Below are positions 19,887 to 31,581 of a stretch of 64,000 nucleotides of DNA, piece after piece. Both the position numbers and the translations under genes were made by a program. Source of the stretch: Polymyxa betae (Eukaryota > Endomyxa > Phytomyxea > Plasmodiophorida > Plasmodiophoridae); contig RBZT01000623.1 of the NCBI GenBank assembly GCA_003693705.1, positions 186,001 to 250,000 on the forward strand. Reading direction: 5' to 3'. The notes beneath the pieces are model-generated. The model was not told where the DNA came from and did not search any database. It saw only the letters and a list, made by a program, of their open reading frames with translations. Positions within the stretch are counted from its first letter, which is position 1. Each line of letters opens with the position of its first letter.

Positions 19887-21582
19887 TTATAAAATGTCAG
19901 ACAGATCCTCAGTTAGGTCGAGATGATCTGGTCCTGAAACAGTCTGCATCCGGGGTCCTCCCCAAGTTCTCTGACGACATGATAATATGCCATAGAGTTC
20001 AAACAGAATGCTGAGCACAGGCATCAAAACAGCATAGATTGGGAACATGAATATAGTTTTCAATGACGATCGTATCGTTACCGTGACATACGCCACAACG
20101 ATCCAAATCGGGATGTACACGCCGCCTATGGCTGCGACAATGAGCCAGACATAATCCAACGATCCGGATTGAATCAATTCGAACGTAACCAGATAAAAGA
20201 ATAGAGGAGCATTACGGATCGATAATAACATTTGAATGATTTGCAATCCAGGCACACATCGCCAAAGTTTCCAGGACGTCAACATAGCGACTTCGTTGGA
20301 GATGGTACCCAAGAACCAGCGACGGCGTTGCTTCATTAGATCGATGAATGACAAACAGCCGGGCGTTAGGCAACGGGCTGCGGGCAAGAAGGCGATGCGA
20401 TGTGACCTTTGGTCGCTTTCGAGCAGCAGAGAAGTGAGATAGCGATCTTCACCGAGGGATCGCTTTGCGAAATTGATCGAGTCGATAGCAGGCGATTGGG
20501 CAAAATACTCCCGCGATACGAGCCGCAACGATTCGAATCGGATCATGGCTAGAGCTCCTGGTAGACAGGAGACGCCACCCAGCAATGATTCAGTGCCTCG
20601 ATGCAGCATCTGAGAATCGATATACTCACAGTTCTGTACATGGCTCAGGAATCCAGTAGACCCGATCGTGATCAGTCCTGTTAGTGCTTCACAGAATGGG
20701 CGGTCAACCATGGCGTGCACGAAATGGGCGATGGCAAATCGGTCCAGGACAACATCGCTGTCGAGTAGCAAAAGAAACGGCTTCTCGATCTGGTCGCGTA
20801 ATAATTGCTGTAGGTAGAGGAAGGCACACATCTGGGCGTGGCGTTTCCCGCCGTGATCGAATCGCGCCAGGTCAACTCTGGCAAAGATATCAGATGGGGA
20901 ATTTCGAAAAGGTGAGTTGCTTGTACCTGAGCCCACGATACGACCCCCACACTATTGAATTTTGAGGTGGATGATCGGCTTGAGAGATTAGATGGAATAA
21001 CGACACAAATGCCGGCGTGATACGATCATCATCACAGGAGACGATCAGTCGCATCTTGGATTTCGGGTATGTGCTCTCAACGATGCTGTCTAGAGTCTGC
21101 GTCAGTCTTTCGACAGATTCATTATACACTGGCATTAGAATGACGACATCAGGAACTTGACGGCCACGATCCTGAGAATCAAGAGACAATTTCATCATGA
21201 TCGATGCATCGGAATGGGAGCGCACCAGATGGATAAAAGCACAAATGCATTTGAATAATGTCAGAATGATAAAGACGAACGGTTCTATTGTCATGATAAG
21301 GAGGAACCTGCTATCAGCGATAGAAGTGGCTAAAGGTTGTGATGTGAACAAATTGCTCCAGTTAACATGACTGAACACGATACTGTATAGAACACCATTA
21401 TAGAGAATGAGAACCACTAAAACAACAATCGAGAGTGTGATGGTTGATACTCGGGACGACTTCCGATCCGTTCGAAGTGCCACTGAAGTACATGCGATCA
21501 GATAAAATAGCCAATGGATGACTAAATGGATGACAGCTGCCACTAATAACAAAGAAATGATCCAGTTCAACAGAAGCGTCAT
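19887..21582 (-). CDS. chitin synthase (GT2), 2 exons
   Basis: Membrane glycosyltransferase polymerising GlcNAc from UDP-GlcNAc. Exons 20927-21582 and 19887-20877 flank a 49-nt intron; 548 residues. Two N-terminal membrane helices precede the GT2 domain: VVILMPVYNES, VSCDDDR, then LLLLDSDVVLDRFA (the DSD metal site), GGVSCLPGALAMIR, SLGEDRYLTSLLL (the catalytic EDR) and the acceptor/product motif QRRRWFLGT. EDR plus QRRRW is the chitin synthase signature and separates it from cellulose and hyaluronan synthases. Three or more C-terminal membrane helices follow. There is no myosin motor or cytochrome-b5 domain. Active as a cell wall or resting-stage chitin maker (inference). It converges tail-to-tail with the P450 gene. 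Confidence 0.9.
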
Positions 21583-21695
21583 TAGAATGTCGATTGTTTC
21601 AGATGGTCACATATTGTACTGATTTCTAAGGCACGCGATCGCTATTTTGCTCCAGTTTTGCGGTTTTTTCATAGAATGACGACACAGGGTATTTT

Positions 21696-23736
21696 TTATA
21701 ATTCGTCTTTCTCAGAAAATGGTTGGAGAAATTTGCTTTGATTAATATCAACAGATTTGGCGCTTTGTTGTGATCGATTGGATATATCTTGGAGCGCATC
21801 TGTAACCGCCTGCCGGTCATCCGGAGTTAAGGTTCGGGTATGGTCCAAAATGAACTGCGAGATTGCAGTAAAGGTGTAGGGCCCTCCATACGATATGGGT
21901 TTGGAGGGATTTCCCGCTGGATAGAAGAAAGCAGCTGGAAAGTGAATAAAATCGAGAGCAACGTCATTTAAAGAGCCATCGATCTCGACAATCAAAACAG
22001 ATGAATGGTTCTGGAAGATTTCAGCAACAGTCAATACTTGGGGATCAACCACTTTACATGCGCCACACCTGAACAAGTTCAGCGAATCATGGAATTAAGA
22101 CCACATAAACGTCACCAGGATTTGGATGTAACGATGACAAATGCATCTTTCGATTTATCAGAAATAATCTCCATGTAGTTTTCACCAACAGCGCGAATTA
22201 ACGGTCCAGACGTGAAAGGTAATGGTCGCTCTGATCTCACGTGAGGCTGGACTTGCCTCGTCAAGACCTATCGAATCCATTGAGATCAACAAGACCAAAC
22301 TTTTGGCGATTAGACAGACTTTTGTAATCCATATAGAAAGATTATCGTCATCAAACGGCTGATCAGCTGGATAGACGAACTTGACTGATGAAGCGATATT
22401 GTCTACAACTATACCCGGCCTGGCATTACAAGGTTTTCAGCTTGCAATTAAAACAGATTGGCGATTTTGACAACCAAGAGAAATCCAGCCCAAGGTTAAC
22501 AGCATGGTTGCCATTTTCAACTGCATCAAGCCACACCCACGACAGTTCCGATCTCGACTTCCTGGCAACTTTCTGAAGAGAGATTTGGCGTTATATAATT
22601 GTTAGAAGCAACAAAATTAACCTTCAAAATCTCTAAATAGTCATATCTCTTGTCATCGGCTGCCAGAAAACACCAAACAATTGGAAGACCGCGATCGAAG
22701 TAAACTAGTTGATCAAGAATCAGTGTTACGCAGCAGAATGGAGTGATGTTTGACAAACCTGAGTAATTGTCTGGGTTAATGTGGCTGATAGAAGGATATC
22801 TTTCCACATTGATGAAGTCTTGCAGAGAAATCGTGGAAATTTCTTTCTTTAAATATAAAACCTAAGGTAGAGCGGCATAATTAACGACGTCAGCTCCCTA
22901 TAGAGCGATACATACAGGGTCAGAGCGCAACGTTGTGTAAAGTAGTACGACAGAATTTTGGTCTTCAGTCAGTTCAGTGCCGATTTCGCTCAAGACCGAC
23001 ATCGGTGCATAAGCGAAAGTTGTATTCGTTCGTAGATGAGTTGCAGCTGCGGCAAACTCAACAAACGAGTCGCTGCCGTCTGCATTCAGAAACATAACCA
23101 TCGACTCGCTTGTAGCCATTAGCAAAAAAGTCATGACTAGCGGAGGCACTAACTTAAATGTCGCGACAAATTGGTTGAGATCATCGGCCGTTTGCAAATT
23201 TGCCAGGGTAGGGCCAGTTAATCGTCGAATATTGAAAACAATGGCTTTGAGGGTTTAAGATCAACAGCTTCAATCAACGTCACACAATTCACCTTCCCGG
23301 TCGTAGTTGCCATAATAATCGATGACTGTTGTAGAATCAAAAAACTTTAAGCACGGATAGTTCAAGGGAACGTTGAAAGAATCGCATAAGTCTCTGGAGC
23401 TGGTACAGTTGATAGCTGATTGACCGATGAATATCGAATAAACCGAGAGTAGCAAGTCATTACTAGCTATTGCAATCTCGTGATCTTCAATATATTTCGA
23501 AGCGTCTGTTAGTTCGGCTAGAACACGATTACAATCAGGGCACGATTGTTGCTCTCGCCTAAAATACTATTTGAAATCATACAAAAGCGACAGGTCGCCT
23601 TCAAAATATCGCATACTGTCAAAACATATCGATGTTCCTGAATCAGTTGGTTAAGCTCCTGACTGCTACTTGGATTTTGAATCTGATTGGCGGCCACATT
23701 CGATAGCACGAGACAGACCACGATGGCAGTGAGCAT
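21696..23736 (-). CDS. divergent protein disulfide isomerase, ER-retained
   Basis: ER thiol oxidoreductase. ATG 23736 starts a signal peptide (MLTAIVVCLVLSNVAANQ), and the C-terminus ends FSEKDEL, a KDEL-type retrieval signal. The first thioredoxin domain carries a CxxC, ATCRFC, in place of the usual WCGHC, and later NVPLNYPCLKFF with the cis-Pro. A middle redox-inactive b-like region is seen near 22900-23200 (TELTEDQNSVVLLYT). A last domain has FRCGACKVVDPQ near 22040-22075, a second CxxC (CGAC), followed by FIHFPAAFFYPAG. Exons are short with ~50-nt introns; I did not close every junction. The non-consensus active sites would alter redox potential (inference). Confidence 0.82.
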
Positions 23737-23981
23737 TGGCCAGACGATGCTCTCACGATCTCGCTATCATGGGCTGTGAAGCAAAACTAAACAACAATGA
23801 TATAAGCAGGTTCCGCTTTGTCTGTACCGTTACTGTATGAGGATTAGAGGATAGGTCGGTGTCCGCGTTTTTGTGGGGCAAGTCATTCTGAGGAAGGGCC
23901 GAGCGCCGACTCGGATATCGTTACTATCGAGCTGGAAAGGCCAACAGACAGACAGCGCATGTTGTTGTCATTCAGGTCGTC
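23737..23981. promoter_or_regulatory. divergent promoter region, PDI and coiled-coil genes
   Basis: 245 bp between two divergent start codons. No ORF is supportable. No ER-stress or other known element was recognised with certainty. Confidence 0.35.
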
Positions 23982-26900
23982 ATGAGTACAGCCACAAGGA
24001 CAGGGGATCAGATCCCACTCCCTCCATTCTCTAATCTCGAATCACTCATATCACAGACGGCGCCAGCCACACCCAACAATCTGCAGGTCCAGGTCGCCGG
24101 CGTCAGAAGAGAATGCGATCAGTTGAAATCGGTGCTGAAATCGCCCGTCTTCGCATATCAGATCCCTGATAAAATGTGCTAGGTGAGAGATTCCATAATC
24201 TCTGAGATCCATCGCGTCCAAGGATTGCTTCAGGAAGCCTATAATCAGCAACAGTATTCCTAATTCTGCGTATTGCCAGTGACTCTTTTAACTAACTTTA
24301 TAGGACTTTATTGACTAAGCTGAACAGACTGAACAAAAGCGAATCGAACAGGAATGGTTCCACTTACGAATAAAGTTACTATTTCCATCAAGTAGGGAGA
24401 ACCCCCAGGAGATGCTGTTTCATCATTTCATTTAGCGAACAAAAAAATCGGAACTCTGGCCGGTGATCGCGTGCCTTGTTTTACTTATCTGCCGATATCT
24501 GTTGATTTGATTATGCTTCTATGCCGGAACTGGACTTAACTGTATCCAATAACAGCAACACTAGACAGCTTCTTAGCGATGTTCTATCGAATATTAAGCT
24601 GGCCCTACGCCATGAAATTCAGCAACGTCGGCAGTTGCAAAATGAGCTGAATGACATGAACCAAATCGTTCATAAACATGATTATTTGATACGTGAAGGA
24701 GCTTCAAAGCAGGGACCAGTGGCAGCCCTCTCACAACATCAAGTTAATAAGTTGAAATCCTGCTTTATCATAATTAATTCTTTCTTTTCAGGATATGCGA
24801 ACGGTTTTAAGTGAAATAGCTGTGCTAAAAGAGCAGGTCTTCATCTTGAAGATGGATTTAGCCAATAATAGGCACCAATCGCAGTCCTCTACACCTAATA
24901 ATTTAGTATTGAGGCTGTCGGATGATGTCCAAAATCTAAAGCGTGCGAACTCTTACACCAAGCAATTGGGCGATGGCGTAGCCCCCCATCTGGGGCCACA
25001 TTTGGATCGGAATGCTTTGGCACTTCGATCGGTAATGGATTATATTTCCGAATTTCAGCAAGAATTTGGGAAGATGCGGTCCAGGTTGAATCAGATCGAT
25101 GAGAAGTTGGTTCGCGACCCCGATCGTTCAATGAGGCAGTCAATTCTAGAAGAGGTTCGTCAGATGATTTCATCAGATCAGCCAAAGCTTGATCGCGTCC
25201 TGGATTCTCTTCGAATCAATCAAAGAACAGAGCATGATCAGATCGCCCAGCTGAGCCGATCTCAAGAGAGGTTATTAGGAGATGTGAACAATCGGTATCA
25301 GATCACAGAGGGGCAACTGGACCAATTTCAGAAAGACATTACTAATCGATTGCTGGGTTTGGAATCTGTACTTCGCGCTGAAATTCGGTCGCGAAAGAGT
25401 GCCAATAAGGATATACACTCAGAAATCGTTCACCTAAACGAACATATTCTACAGCGTCTTCATGAATCACAATCAAAGTGCTGGGAACAAGTGTCTTCCA
25501 TCGCCGATAACTTGTCGAGTTTAAAGAACGTGTATCGGTCGGATGCCGAGCGATGGACCAAGGATTATCACGATTTGTCAAACTCGACGACAGATTCCCT
25601 GTCGTGTTTATCGATGCGATTTCAGAAACAACAGCAGGCCGAGGGGAAAGCCATTGCTGATTTAAAAACGGATATTCAAGACAGTTTCCTTCATCTTGAA
25701 CGTCATTATAGCCAGTTGTTCGAAGACCAAAAAAGGAGTCGTTCGGAATGGGAAGCTGATAACACTAAACAAATGCAGAATATCAGTAAAGCGCTGTCTT
25801 CCGATATTAAGGCATTTTCAGACCAGATCAGCAAGAATAAACTGAACATCGACCAGGTTGGTAAACACATTGATGCAGAGATTCGGAATCGAATTGAATC
25901 GATTGAGATGCTAAGATCACAAGCTCAGCGATTTGATGATGACTTAAGGAAGGAGTGTGTTAGCCAAAACGAATCATTAAATATAATGCTGATGTCGTTA
26001 TCCGATCAAGCAAATGTCGATCGGGCCGAGTTCAAGCAATCGATACAAAACGTCGAGAAGAAACTTTCGAAAGAAATTGGCTCTCAAAAAGCTCAGGTCG
26101 ACTCTGACATCACTACCGTCGATCATCGAATACGCCAATTTATTGACGAGAAGCTCTATCTGATTAATGGTACTCTGGACCAGATGAGCAATGCACTCGA
26201 TGAACAGCAAAAGAATCTGGAAGACTCCTCCAAATCTTTATCAGTCCAAATAGCAGATGTCGACGACAAGCACAGTAAAGAATCAGCTCGTCTCGAGCAT
26301 TATTTATCTAACGACGCTCGAATGCTGAGTCAAACTCAAAACAAACTTGCTACGAGATTGGTATCGATTGAAAGTCATATCCAACAAAATTCGGACGACC
26401 TCAAGGCTGAGATTAGTACGCAGAGCGATTCTCTGCACATGAAGATGAAAGACCTCAGTCTGACTTTTAATGACAATTTAACGCAGAACGCTATCAACGA
26501 ACATGTCAAAAGCGTTCTAGGTTCCATTCAAGATGCAGTACAACAGCAATCTGATCGGTCAGATCGGGACCTAAAGCAGATACGTCTCGACCATGAAGCG
26601 CTCGTTTCTGAATCATCCTCACATCGCCTTCACCTTAATGAAGTCGTTGAGCAAGAAGTCAGGATGCGGGAATCGTGCGTCACGCAGCTCAATGAAACGA
26701 TTGCCGATCTCAGCAAAACAACCCGATCTGATATTGATAAGAATAGGGCGGACGTGGATAAATGCTGTGAATTGATTCGAGAGACAGCAGATCTATTGAA
26801 AGATCGGATGAGATCCGACCACGAAACCGAGTTGGCTGCGGTGACAAATTTAAGCGGGGAACTGATGCAGCTGAACCAAACCATACGCAACGAGGCTGAT

Positions 26901-29369
26901 AACCGACAACGCGATCAGGAAAGGCTTTGCGATCAGCTTAACATTCTGAAAGAGCAGTTTGATGCCGAACGACAACACGTTCATCAATCACTTCAGCATC
27001 AATCAACTCAATGCAAATCAGATATCTCGGAATTGTCTGCGGCGATGTCGGTCTCCAAGCAAGCCCTAGCCAATTTGGAAACTCAACAACACAGAGCGCT
27101 CGACGAAACCAATCAGTTGGTTTTGAGTAAAATTGAAGCGTTATCCAAGTCGATTGAAAGCGGTGCAAACTCTCAATCTGATGAGAATAGGCGAATTCAC
27201 AGCAAAGTTCAAGAGCTGAACAATAGCAGCGACGATCACGGTAAACGCCTTGATGCAATATCGGCAGATTTAAGCACCATCAATGTATCGGTTGCTAATC
27301 ATCAGCAAAACCAAAACGACCTCCGCCAAGCAGTTCAAGAAATCCGAACAAAGATGGAAGAACAATCAAGTACTCTCAATGAGAATCTGAACATGTCTTC
27401 CAAAGCATTGCATGATCAACTTATGGAGCAGTCGTATATGATCGATAGTTCGGTTAAGGAAGTCCGATTACAGTTGCAGGAGCATCAGCAAAATTTTTCG
27501 TTCGTTGCTGAGGAAATCAAGAAAATAACCGAGGACAGTTTGAAGCTAAATTCAGAAACACGCGAATTGTTCCAACAAGAACTTTCTTCGATACGAGCTG
27601 ATATCAGTAGAGAGCAGGAACGTATCTTAGAATCAGATAAAAACCTGATGTCATTCCGACAACAACTAGACAGCCAAATTAAGCAGCTGAATAGTGAAGG
27701 AGAGACCGGTCGGGACGCCAGGAGTCAGCTACATGAACGATTTAGTGAATACCAAGATCAGAATGAAAGGTTAATTTCAGAGCTCAAGGGACAAATGCAG
27801 AACCAGATTACAACCTGCGATCAGCTGCGACGAGATCTGGGACAGACCAGGTCTTTGTTGACCCAGAACGAGTCTACGCTTAATCAAACGCTGCAAGATA
27901 GAATGACGGAATCCAGCCGACGAACTGATGAACGGATCGAGCAGGTTATGGCTACGATGAAGCAGAACACTGATGAAGTCGATAAGAAGATTGTTGATCA
28001 GGATGCTTCTATTTCAAATGTTTACCATCAATGTCAGGATGTTCAAAGCAAAACCGAATCTGCTTTAAAGCAGCTCTCAAATGATCTTGGCCAGAAAATC
28101 GATCAGGCAATTAATGACTTCGAGTCGGACCTGACAGGCAAATGTGAAGCACTCGAGATATTGACGAAAGGCATTGACAGATTGGATGTATTGCAAAAGG
28201 CAATGCAAGTCAGATCTGATGAGAGCATCAAAGAAATGAATTCCAAATTCAGCAAAATCTTGGACATCAATAAGGACAACTTTAGGTCCCAACAGCAACA
28301 AGTTGAGCAAACGCTGCTGAAACATGGAGGCGAACAGAAAGAAATGCAGAGTCAGTTTAGTGAATTGTCAAAAAAGCTCTCCGAAGTTCAGAAAGACTCT
28401 CAAATTATTGCGAGCCAGATCAAAGCGATCGATGATGGTCTGGTCCAGAACCGATCTAGGTGCTCAAACTTACAAGACGATCTACAGGCTGTGAAGAATT
28501 CGGCTTCCGAGCAACTGCAAGCTGCTCAAACAGAGATAGCAAAACTTACCGAGCAGGGGGAAGCTTTGAATCAGGCAGTCAACGAAGTGAAGCAGACACA
28601 ATCTTCACGTTTAATGAAGCTTGACGATTTCAGCGAACGAATGGAGAGAAGTATCGCGGATTTAGGCAGCAAGTCAGAAAAAACTGAAGCAGCGCTTGCC
28701 GATATGAAATCGCATTCTTCCATACAATTTGATCAAATGCGGGATGAAGTGCAGATGGAAATCCTATCGACAACCAATTCATTGTCCGAGATACGAAAGG
28801 TAACCGATTCGTATTCGGCAAATCTGTCTCAGCTTAAACTGGATCTTAACACTCTGTCAACATCAACGTCAAAGGTTTCAGAATGTCAGGAAGGCCTAAA
28901 GAACTGCACAAACACAATCGAGATGATCCGCGAACGTAGCGAAGCGCAGTACCAGGAGAGCATAAAAACATCCATGAATGTTCTTGAGAAGTTCCGGGAG
29001 CAGTTAAATGATCAAGAACGCAAGACTGAAGAATTCAGGAAACGGGACGAGTCCATGATGGATATGAAAATTAGTAGCATTCGTGAACAAATCGAAATGG
29101 AGATTCTGACGATGACAACGACTGTGAATTCACTCGACAAACAAGTCAAATCACTATTGGCAACTACCATTACCAACGACAAGCTGGACGCTGCGGTTCA
29201 GTCCAGCAGGACTGCCATAGATGGATCAATAGACTCGAAGCTTCGTATGCAGAGCGCCGCCCGCAAGACTCTTGAGGATAGCATCAATGCAGCACAAACA
29301 TCATTGAACGAGGTCAAAGCTGACATTGTCCAGATACGGCAGCGTCTCGATCAAACACCAAGACCATAA
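23982..29369 (+). CDS. giant coiled-coil protein (~1,650 aa)
   Basis: Short 5' exons (ATG 23982; N-terminus MSTATRTGDQIPLPPFSNLE) lead into one huge exon open from about 24795 to the stop at 29367-29369, more than 1,500 codons. A 36-nt intron (24146-24181, ending in CTAG) removes an in-frame TAG and reads into VRDSIISEIHRVQGLLQEAY. Downstream 5' exons up to 24790 are only partly closed. The protein is almost wholly helical, rich in Gln, Ser, Asp, Glu, Leu and poor in Pro, with near-continuous heptads. Examples are SRSQERLLGDVNNRYQITEG and FSELSKKLSEVQKDSQII. There is no motor, enzymatic or membrane domain, and no sequence-level family assignment. It is likely a structural cytoskeletal, centrosomal/basal-body or Golgi tether protein (inference). 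Confidence 0.85.
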
Positions 29370-29445
29370 TAATTATGAAATACTGTCAAAGGTTTCTATT
29401 ACCTTTAGAACAATCTTTACGTTGGGTCAGGTAGCTTTTATTTAC

Positions 29446-30312
29446 TTAGTTTCCTTCGCGTACATAAATCAGGGAGCGGCCCATGCTGTCCACAGATTCG
29501 CTTTGCAATCGGCTCGTCAATGTTGGACTTCGCCTTTGGCCTTCAGCATTGTTAGACCATGTTTGCGACAGCGTCGCTCGTGGCTCAGGTTCTGCCTCGC
29601 CTTGCCTCAATGTAATCCTGCCCAACGATGACGTCATCTGCAGTCGTGGCGTCAAGGTTCGGAATCGGCTCAGCGGGTTCACCAGGTCGCAAGGCGACGC
29701 TTCGATGAGAGGACCGAACGATCTCGACGAAAGCGATGATGGTGCCCAATCGAGAAAGGCGCCGGATCGGTTGGTGATTTGAGCGGAGAGGTATGCGCTG
29801 GTAGCGCTGGCAGCCGTCAACAAAGTCGGTGGAGACGGCGCTGCGACGTCAGGATCCGGCTCTCCTTCAACAATCGTGAACTGATCGTCTAGCGTTGCCA
29901 CTAGATCGTCGGTGATTGAATCTGAGGCGCAGCTCAGGTCGTCGTTGTCGTAGACGGCGCTGTTAATCAATTCATCAAGTTCCGGATCACCAGTTTGGTA
30001 ATCGCCATAGTCGTCATTGATATCATCATCGCTGCAGCTCTTCTCGTCATCATCATCAGCATTATTATCCGTATCGGTCGGTAATCGAGCAGCAAACGAG
30101 TCACAGACAGTCATCGCCAGCGGCGTCGTCAATTGTGACCATTGTGTGGTAAAGTGATCAGGGCGAATCAGAGCGACATCTGTGGTGGGTTCTGTCGATG
30201 GAGTTTCTCCGATATGCTGAACATCGGTCTGGATGGCCGTGCTACTACATAGCACCTGAGGGTGCCGTGATGAAGGTAGAGCAGCAACACGATCGACTGC
30301 ACACATCATCAT
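29446..30312 (-). CDS. acidic, disordered hypothetical protein, 288 aa
   Basis: A single exon from ATG 30312 (MMMCAVDRVAALPSS...) to the stop at 29446. The first half has an extremely acidic block (TDNNADDDDEKSCSDDDIND, then YGDYQTGDPELDELINS). The second half is Ser/Pro/Arg-rich and basic. No domain, signal peptide or membrane segment is seen. Acidic plus basic low complexity suggests a nuclear or chromatin/RNP-associated protein (inference). It converges with the coiled-coil gene (76 bp apart) and lies 100 bp downstream of RPS21 on the same strand. The frame is open upstream to 30429 without an ATG. Confidence 0.6.
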   Translation of the reverse strand: MMMCAVDRVAALPSSRHPQVLCSSTAIQTDVQHIGETPSTEPTTDVALIRPDHFTTQWSQLTTPLAMTVCDSFAARLPTDTDNNADDDDEKSCSDDDINDDYGDYQTGDPELDELINSAVYDNDDLSCASDSITDDLVATLDDQFTIVEGEPDPDVAAPSPPTLLTAASATSAYLSAQITNRSGAFLDWAPSSLSSRSFGPLIEASPCDLVNPLSRFRTLTPRLQMTSSLGRITLRQGEAEPEPRATLSQTWSNNAEGQRRSPTLTSRLQSESVDSMGRSLIYVREGN

Positions 30313-30412
30313 GAATTTAGGTGATGGGTAGCACGACCCGAAAGTTGTGGTGACGCGTGCCAGATGACGACAGTCTTCATTAAAGGGAAATATTTTTTTA
30401 GTTGATGACAAT

Positions 30413-30700
30413 TTAGAAGATGTCGGCAACCAGACCGTTGTCGGCGGCCAGCTTGTTCAACCAGGCATCAGATTCAGCCTTGGATCGGATGAAACCTGAG
30501 AATGCGAATGTCTGGAAAGTGCCGGTGTAGACGCCGTTGTCGTCGACGTCACCGATGTTGATCTGAACGCTGGCGTGATCCTTGGCCGTGATCATGCGGT
30601 TTGTGGCCGAGCTACAAACACGTCAGCCTGGATTAAAGAACATCATCGTCGTGCGGTCGTACCATTTACGGGGCTTGTACTGAGCGATTTCGATGGCCAT
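30413..30700 (-). CDS. RPS21: 40S ribosomal protein eS21, 2 exons
   Basis: Small-subunit protein located near the mRNA entry/beak side. Exon 1 30663-30700 encodes MAIEIAQYKPRK; a 51-nt intron (30612-30662) follows; exon 2 30413-30611 completes 78 residues (family about 80-87). The junction rebuilds [20 protein letters not shown], the family hallmark ([16 protein letters not shown]). The rest reads FQTFAFSGFIRSKAESDAWL and ends NGLVADIF. The extreme N-terminus is a few residues shorter than in animals. It is head-to-head with RPL9 (187 bp between ATGs). Confidence 0.96.
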
Positions 30701-30887
30701 GGCTGTGGTGAGAGATATTCAAGACGAGCAGAATCAGCAATCAGCGATGAAGAAAAATTGCGGTAACATGACGGAGGCTGCGCCACGACAATGTTTAGGG
30801 GCATCGCCTATTAGAGAGAGTCCGTGCGGGGTCCGTCACGCATCACAACCTGCTTCTAACAAATCTACTTGTTCCCGTCGAGACGCG
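30701..30887. promoter_or_regulatory. bidirectional promoter of RPS21 and RPL9
   Basis: 187 bp separates the divergent start codons of two ribosomal protein genes, one per subunit. Equal, coordinated transcription would suit both. No named element was recognised. Confidence 0.5.
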
Positions 30888-31508
30888 ATGAAGACCATCC
30901 AGACCAAGCGGGTCGTTGACATCCCCGAGGGAGGTTAGCAATGCATCGGACGTCGTCGTTATAGTCGTTAACCAGTGCTTGTTGTAGTCAAGCTGAACGT
31001 GAAATCGCGCCTGGTGACTGTTGAAGGTCCCCGTGGCAAGCTCCAGCGTGATTTCAGCCATGTTAAGGTTGATTTGCGTATGCTGCCCAACGGCCGCCAG
31101 CTCCAGGCCGAGCTGTGGTTCGGAAACCGCAAGGCTATCGCCACTATCCGATCGGTCACATCTCACATTGAGAACATGATCAAAGGCGTCACTCGTGGAT
31201 TCCAGTACAAGATGCGTCTGGTCTATGCCCACTTCCCTATCAACGTCTCCATTGAGAACGATGGCTCTATGATCATGATTCGTAACTTCTTGGGCGAGAA
31301 GATCGTCCGTGAAGTCCTCATGGCTGATGGCGTCCAGTGCATTCGTAGCGGCGATGTCAAGGATCAGCTCGTCCTGACCGGTAACAATGTCGACAACGTC
31401 GGCCAGAGCGCTGCTCGTATCCACCAGTCTTGCCTCGTTAAGAACAAGGATATCCGAAAGTTCTTGGATGGTATCTATGTCTCCCAGACCGGTTTCGCTG
31501 ATGAATAA
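30888..31508 (+). CDS. RPL9: 60S ribosomal protein uL6, 2 exons
   Basis: Large-subunit protein near the sarcin-ricin loop. Exon 1 30888-30933 (MKTIQTKRVVDIPEG) and exon 2 30988-31508 with a 54-nt intron give 188 residues, matching eukaryotic uL6 (about 190). Signatures: VEGPRGKLQRDFSH, WFGNRKAIATIRSVTSHIEN, GVTRGFQYKMRLVYAHFPIN, IRNFLGEKIVREV, and the C-terminal VLTGNNVDNVGQSAARIHQS and KNKDIRKFLDGIYVS. As in eS7, codons are strongly C/G-ending, consistent with high expression. Confidence 0.97.
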
Positions 31509-31581
31509 ATCACATAATCGTTTTACCTTAGATATTGTATTAAATTACATTGTTGGAAATAGAGGAAATGGATATTCTAAT

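Noticed and set aside
24167-24182. In-frame TAG in the coiled-coil gene as a reassigned or read-through stop
   Set aside because: A 36-nt GT-AG intron ending exactly at this TAG restores the frame; elsewhere TAA, TAG and TGA all behave as stops.
29446-29631. Overlapping + strand ORFs after the coiled-coil stop as an extra exon
   Set aside because: The coiled-coil frame ends at 29369 and the minus-strand acidic protein explains the openness of this stretch.
30843-31424. 193-codon minus-strand ORF opposite RPL9
   Set aside because: Antisense of a highly biased ribosomal protein gene; it also ignores the RPL9 intron.
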